From Hippopus hippopus (lineage: Eukaryota; Mollusca; Bivalvia; Cardiida; Cardiidae), in NCBI GenBank assembly GCA_946811185.2, contig OX328102.1, positions 16,865,194 to 16,929,193 of the forward strand: DNA of 64,000 nucleotides, given 5' to 3'. Below, one piece after another: positions 58,925 to 64,000 of the stretch; the first letter of the stretch is position 1, and every line of letters begins with the position of its first letter. The notes under the pieces were generated by a model that saw only the letters and a program-made list of their open reading frames with translations, had not been told where the DNA came from and did no database searches. The translations under genes were made by a program, and so were the position numbers.

Positions 58925-59050
58925 AAATATGTCTGCAGGGGCCCGCCGAATAAACAGGTCCACAATTTTGACCAATCGCAAATTACTGTTTATTCATTCG
59001 AGAGTATCAATACCAAGAAGTAGGTCAAAAAACTAACGTATTTAGCTACC
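58925..59050 (-). repeat. Family-E repeat, inverted
   Basis: CAGGGGCCCGCCGAATAAAC, GACCAATCGCAAATTACTGT and GAGAGTATCAATACCAAGAA. Confidence 0.75.
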
Positions 59051-59079
59051 TCAAAAAAATCAAATATCTGCATGGGTTT

Positions 59080-59306
59080 AACACATATTCTACTGAATAA
59101 CTAACTTGAAACTTTCCAATCGACAGTAAAGTCCCAAATGTTGCTATTTCAGAATTTTTTTTTTTTTTTTTTGGGGGGGGGGGGGTAAATATCTCCATAT
59201 CGGACAGTGTAGATCCAAGATCAGACTGCACGTTCTGTGCAGTCTGATCTTGATCTACAATGTCCGCAAAAGGTAAGAGAGTCGCGCTAAGCAGCCTAAT
59301 GTTTAA
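59080..59306 (+). repeat. Family-A hairpin repeat with poly-T/poly-G run
   Basis: CATATTCTACTGAATAACTA to GTCGCGCTAAGCAGCCTAAT; full hairpin at about 59203-59265. Confidence 0.85.
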
Positions 59307-59699
59307 TCATGAATTGAACGCTTCACTGCAAAACGGAACTTGATCACAGTATGTCCTATTTATATAAGCCCGGTTTATACAATACATCACCCGGGCAAAC
59401 CAATCAAGGATTCTTAGGAAATTATCAATACGCACCCCAGGGTGCGTCCTGCCAAATGGGTTTACCCATTACCGAACAATCTTCTGTTCCAACGACCCTG
59501 TGAAGTGTCCTTCCATGGATCATTTAAGAGGGGACAATTGTCCCACAAGCATCTGATTTAGGGGATTAATTTCTAAATTAGTGAGATAAAAGTACTCTCG
59601 TCTAATTCTTAACTAAATTTAGAAGGGGCCAATTTCATAGCCTACCTATGTGCATTATGGTTGGGCATTTTTTTAGTACAATGGCACGTGACTAATGTC

Positions 59700-60145
59700 T
59701 CGGAATCCCTACCTTGGTAGAACAAAGCCGAGGGAAGAGCACTTTTGAAAACATTGCGGGAAAAAGGAGAAAATGCTGGTAACCAGCATTTTCTCCTTTT
59801 TCAACAATGTTTTCTATCATTTAGAGAAAAGCCTATTAAAAGTGTCATATGCAATCTGTTGTCTGTTTATGCTCACAGTTTGGGTCAGTCCAAAGTTATC
59901 TTCTGATGAAAAGAATTAACTCTTTACCAAATGACAAAATTTTGAAGTCAACCAAATTGAAAAGAAAAACTGCAAACGAAAAAAATTAAAAGTAGCTCAA
60001 ATGATATCTTCAGTCTTTAGAGTAGAAAGCATTGTAGGAAAAGGAGAAAATGCTGGTTACCAGCATTTTCTCCTTTTCCCTCAATGTTTTCAAAATTTCT
60101 TCTTCAATGTCATTAAAAATTGAGATTGTGTGGTAAAGGGTTAAC
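59700..60145 (+). repeat. Two family-B repeats
   Basis: 59700-59850 and 59925-60145; in both, the central palindrome GGAGAAAATGCTGGTNACCA... is perfect. Confidence 0.85.
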
Positions 60146-60228
60146 CATTCATGTTACACGAGCAGCTATAGATCGTGATTGATTGGTACGACTGGAAGAG
60201 CCTAAAATAAACTCTTTTGTAATCGTTT

Positions 60229-60440
60229 GGCCCTTATCCTGCTGAATAACTGAAAATGAACTTTCAAACCGATAGTAAAACCCGAAATGTTGCTATTTCA
60301 AATATATATTTTAGGGAAAAATATTTGTGTATTGGACATTGTAGATCCAAAATCACACTCCACGTTCTGTGCAGTCTGATCTTGATCTACACTGTGCGCA
60401 AAAAGGTCAGTGAGTAGCGCTTAGTAGCCTAAGGGTTAAT
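60229..60440 (+). repeat. Family-A hairpin repeat
   Basis: GCCCTTATCCTGCTGAATAA to GCTTAGTAGCCTAAGGGTTAA. Confidence 0.88.
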
Positions 60441-61060
60441 ATCGGAAATAGAAAATACAAACAAAAAACACAACAGGCCTGCAAATTTCTGACCGTGACA
60501 CTTTCCGGGCAACACCTGAGACGTTCAAAACTTAAACTTTTAATAGAGCCCTTTAAAAATAAACGCACCGGTTTTTTTTTTCAAATAGCTCGGAAGTGCA
60601 GTCTGATCTTGAGACCTGTATTTCGGCACTGTCCAGTCTTCCATGACACATGTATAATCGCGAAACAAGAAAACCAGGCTTAATGATACATCCTTACAGC
60701 TAGAGAGAGAGGGGGAAAAAAAACGCTTTGAAAACTTGAAAGTGTGTAGAATGGCTCAGCTGTGTAAACATAGATAAACTATCAACATATATGGTGTAAG
60801 GGATAGAAAAACTTAAGGGATTTTTCCTCATTTAAAACCGGAAACGAAAACAGCGGTTGCTTTGAAGGCGACCAAAACATGAAATATATTTTCTATCTTT
60901 CGTTATCTGTGTAACCTTGCAGTCAAGGACAACATTTGGCATAAAGATCCAAGAATGATTATAGTTTCACGAAATAAGGATGAAATGGGCTAAAAACTAG
61001 CTGAAAAAGAGTCACGTGACAGATGTATCTTTTAATGGAAGCGTCGCCAGGCTGACGAAT
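60441..61060. other. No gene seen
   Basis: A family-A half-arm (AGTGCAGTCTGATCTTGAGA) near 60595 is the only recognisable piece. Confidence 0.55.
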
Positions 61061-61179
61061 TCCCCCAACCACCCCACAGGCGTGACCTAAACCGAAACCT
61101 TTTGCTCGTTTAACCTATTGGTAATTTTTCCGTATGTCCAAGGACCAATCTACCTCATGGTCCAGTCAATTGTTTTCGT

Positions 61180-61290
61180 TTAAACATTTTTTTTTTGCCG
61201 AGTTATTGTATTTAAAAAAAAAGTGTTTACAATACAGATCAATACAATCAAATGACTAGGCAAAAGGGTCTGATCACAAGTTCTCTCAAC
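61180..61290 (+). repeat. Family-G repeat
   Basis: GTTTAAACATTTTTTTTTTG to ACTAGGCAAAAGGGTCTGAT; second copy at 63005-63112. Confidence 0.7.
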
Positions 61291-61559
61291 TTAGATTCGG
61301 TCATTCCCTTTATGAAATTATAATTTAGAGTCGCCCATTTTTACTTTTGGCTTTCTAACACTGCACTAATTTTCTTCTTTTTTAATGGACGACAATTTTT
61401 TCCAGTTACTCATTGGCATGGTAGATCTAGGCCTAATTGCCATTAACAAGTCAAATTATAGTAGTGAAAAAAGAATTCATACGTTTCTTGAAATAAAACA
61501 AAAAAAAAAAGGAAAAGAAAAACCTCAGATTTTATGATTATAACTGAATGATTGCGAGT

Positions 61560-61970
61560 AAATTGCGAGTCAGTTGGGTCCCAAATCTAGTCAGTTAGTT
61601 GTGAAGTCAAAGCAGATTTTATAGTTCCATAATCATATGACTTGCTTGGTATATGGCCTGCAACACGCGAAAGGGGGCATTCGGACATTTGCGTAAAGTG
61701 TCGTCTCGGATCAGCCTGCGCAGTCCGCGCAGGCTAATCCAAAACGACACTTTCCGTTTTTATGTTATTTTCTGTTTTGCGCAAGTCTACTGTAGCACAA
61801 AATCTAATGTAATCGTAAAGTGCTGTCTCGGATTAGCCTGCGCGGACTGCGCAGGCTGATCTGATACGACACTTTACGCAAATGTCCGAATGCCCCTTTT
61901 CGCGTGTTGCATGCGATATAATGCATCACGAAGATACACTTGAAACCGCATTTTGCCAGACCATTGCTCA
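61560..61970. mobile_element. Family-D MITE nested in a family-C repeat
   Basis: 61653-61916 is a full family-D copy with both hairpins. On its left (61560-61652) family C reads up to ACTTGCTTGGTATA and on its right (61917-61970) resumes TATAATGCATCACGAAG, so D entered C with TATA as likely duplication. Confidence 0.82.
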
Positions 61971-62758
61971 TTTCTGTGATGTTACAACGGGTTGAGGGAG
62001 CGGAATGTCCAAGACCCAAAGCGCAGAACTTTAGACAATAAGCAAGAGGCTAAATTTAGATCACTCTATACATCTATTTATTTCATATTTCTGTGCTCGC
62101 TTGTTTATTCAAAACTCTACGTGTAATGTAGATGCCAATCTACCCTCAGCAGGCCCAATCTGCGTTTGTCTCATGGTTTGGGGTTAAAAAAAAAAAACTG
62201 ACCAGAACCGTGCAAATACAAGATCAGCCTGCAAAGCAGCATGTTCCTTGGGGTCTGATTTTAATCTAAGCCTTCTGCAAAAGCTTCTTAAGCAGCTCAT
62301 GCCGGCCAGATATCTAAGTCGAAAGAATTTTGTTTCGATCTGAGCGCCTGCGTTGTAAATATTATCGAACTACGCACGGTAAAGATCAAAGTATTTTGCA
62401 AACGTCATAATTCGGCCATTTCCGTAACTATATGTTGACCGACGGATCTAATTCGATAAGCCTCGGGTTATTCGTTAAGTTCAGCTACGGAATAGACCGA
62501 GTTATAATTGGTGAAAATGATTCCTCGGGAGTTGCCGCATGTGGTATTTTCATCCCCGGTGACTATACATCTATGTATCTTATATATCTTAATGTATTTG
62601 TTCATTATGAACCAAAGACCATCTGTTTTATGTAAAACTGACGTTTGTTCCACAACATAAAATAAATCATTAGGCTGTTTAGGAAGTTCTATTTATAGAT
62701 TTGCCGCATAACATATACTTAATGGATAAATATTTTATTGAAAACCTTGTCTTTCAGC
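61971..62758. other. No gene seen
   Basis: Overlapping open frames of 61-67 codons on both strands (62432-62653) show no recognisable domain or splice context. Confidence 0.55.
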
Positions 62759-62759
62759 T

Positions 62760-62831
62760 GCCTCCATAGCTCAGTGGTTAGAGCACTGGTCTTGTAAACC
62801 AGGGGTCGTGAGTTCGATCCTCACTGGGGGC
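62760..62831 (+). tRNA. tRNA-Thr (anticodon TGT)
   Basis: 72 nt. Acceptor stem GCCTCCA/TGGGGGC (one G-T pair), D arm GCTC-AGTGGTTA-GAGC, anticodon arm CTGGT-CTTGTAA-ACCAG with TGT, T arm GTGAG-TTCGATC-CTCAC. All invariant bases are present, a T run follows 12 nt downstream as RNA polymerase III terminator, and no SINE body is attached, so it is probably a real gene. Confidence 0.9.
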
Positions 62832-63004
62832 TTTCTGGAGTTTTTTTTTTTCTTACATCTGTATAAATACTTTTCTTCATTAATTATCTCATTTATTCCC
62901 TCTTACTTTTTTTACCTACGTTTCAGGAAAAAGACCTACATTAATTCACTTGCGCATTCATTCGATATATATATTTTTTTTTTCATTTTTTTGTTTTCAT
63001 GTAT

Positions 63005-63112
63005 GTAATGTTTTTTAGTTTAAACATATTTTATTGCCAAGTTAGGTTACAAGAATAAAATTTACAGTACAGAACAATATACATAATCAAACGACTAGGC
63101 AAAAGGGTCTGA
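63005..63112 (+). repeat. Family-G repeat
   Basis: GTTTAAACATATTTTATTGC to CGACTAGGCAAAAGGGTCTG, matching 61180-61290. Confidence 0.7.
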
Positions 63113-63327
63113 GAATGTATGTAATGTATCTTAACGATCCATGCAAGTCTGTATTTTCTCCCAGTTTTTTTCTCGTATTTTCCCATAGGGTCTTACTTAT
63201 CTGTGTTACTTATTGGATACAAAATTACTGCATTAAGTCTTGACGGATCAAGTTAGCTGTGGATGTTTTATCAAGGGACAAAAACCCATTGCATCTCTGA
63301 TAGAAACTAGAGGTGCTTTAGCGGAAG

Positions 63328-63385
63328 GCGTAGATCAAGATCAGACTGCACAAAACGTGTAGTCTGATCTTTGATCTACACTGAC
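63328..63385. repeat. Isolated family-A hairpin
   Basis: GCGTAGATCAAGATCAGACT...GTCTGATCTTTGATCTACAC without the family-A flanks. Confidence 0.75.
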
Positions 63386-63639
63386 TGCTTCCTTCTCCAT
63401 CTTTGGACTTAAGTATTTTACTTAGTCATTCTTAACGTTAAGAAAATTAACTATTTTCTTCTGGATAGTATTCTAAGCCCTTGAAAAAAGAGTAATTCTC
63501 ATACTGCGCTCATAGAGTTTTAAACTTAACCAAGTATGAATAGCATATGAAATTCTTGAGTTAACCTATATCTGGCTGAATGTAAAAGAAAAGCATGGCT
63601 AAGAGCGCAGATTCCACGTGCTGACCTAATATGGGTATT

Positions 63640-63860
63640 TTACCGTTTGCCACATAATCCCGAGTTTTTATGACCCTGACGAAGAATGCTTTTGAAAACA
63701 TTGTGGGGAAAAGGAGAAAATGCTGGGAACCAGCATTTACTCCTTTTTCCCACTATGTTTTCTTGCCTTCAACAGACAAACCCCTACAAGAAAATCCACA
63801 TCTATTTTGTCGTCTGCAAGTGCTTTCAATGCATACCACTCTGTATACCAAAATTGCGTC
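63640..63860 (+). repeat. Family-B repeat
   Basis: TTTACCGTTTGCCACATAAT, palindrome GGAGAAAATGCTGGGAACCA, end AATTGCGTCGTCAGGTAAGG. Confidence 0.8.
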
Positions 63861-64000
63861 GTCAGGTAAGGGTGTTGAGAAAAGAAAAAAAAAAACTAAA
63901 CAATGGACGTATTATCAAAAAGAGAAGCTTAAGATCAGACTGCACGACCCTGGAATGTGATCTTGAGGTAATTTGATACACAGGGTTTCTGCTTAACTCA

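Overview
The window is a stretch of metazoan nuclear DNA, most probably from a heterodont bivalve mollusc. It is AT-rich and gene-poor and has long, repeat-filled introns. It carries many copies of short palindrome-cored repeats, tRNA-derived SINEs and (GA)n/poly-G tracts of the kind I associate with clams and dreissenid mussels. The species is not determinable by eye.

Region 1 (about 1-8,760) is the right-hand part of a virus-like element, integrated or at least assembled next to host DNA. It encodes a protein-primed family-B DNA polymerase (minus strand, open at the window edge) of the Polinton/Maverick-adintovirus kind. Divergent from it is a zinc-knuckle protein with a duplicated domain. 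Four further small genes follow, three of them cysteine-rich. Its striking property is transcript ends: three of the small genes are followed, 32-45 nt after the stop, by a perfect histone-mRNA-type 3' stem-loop, an ACCCA/AACCA flank and a CACGAAAGA-like purine element. Four more stem-loops with compensatory base changes lie in a tandem array downstream. The genes share swapped promoter modules (TATA, inverted CCAAT, and TGACGTCA in two of them). The element appears to end in G-rich repeats and a perfect 23-bp hairpin near 8,640-8,690.

Region 2 (9,570 to at least 56,161, minus strand) is a single host gene for an atypical soluble guanylate cyclase beta subunit (GUCY1B2-like). Eleven exons with matching splice phases give 640 contiguous codons plus a stop, lacking only the initiator exon. 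Read in order they give H-NOX, H-NOXA/HNOBA, a coiled coil, a complete class III cyclase domain, and a C-terminal CVIL prenylation box. Introns reach 14.6 and 16.5 kb and hold most of the mobile DNA: a deleted Gmr1-type LTR retrotransposon (INT before RT) inserted in a decayed duplicate of a cyclase exon, a 5'-truncated LINE, a deleted short-LTR Gypsy element, SINEs, a nested MITE/satellite composite, and several tandem arrays.

Region 3 (about 56,162-64,000) is upstream of the cyclase gene. It holds more copies of the same repeat families and one good tRNA-Thr(TGT) gene.

At least three interspersed families (called A, C and D here) share one aligned 31-nt hairpin core (13-nt arm, 5-nt loop, 13-nt arm) although their flanks differ. 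A fourth family (B) also has a central 31-nt palindrome. Boundaries of repeats are read by eye and are approximate to about 10-20 bp unless a terminal repeat or target duplication is given.
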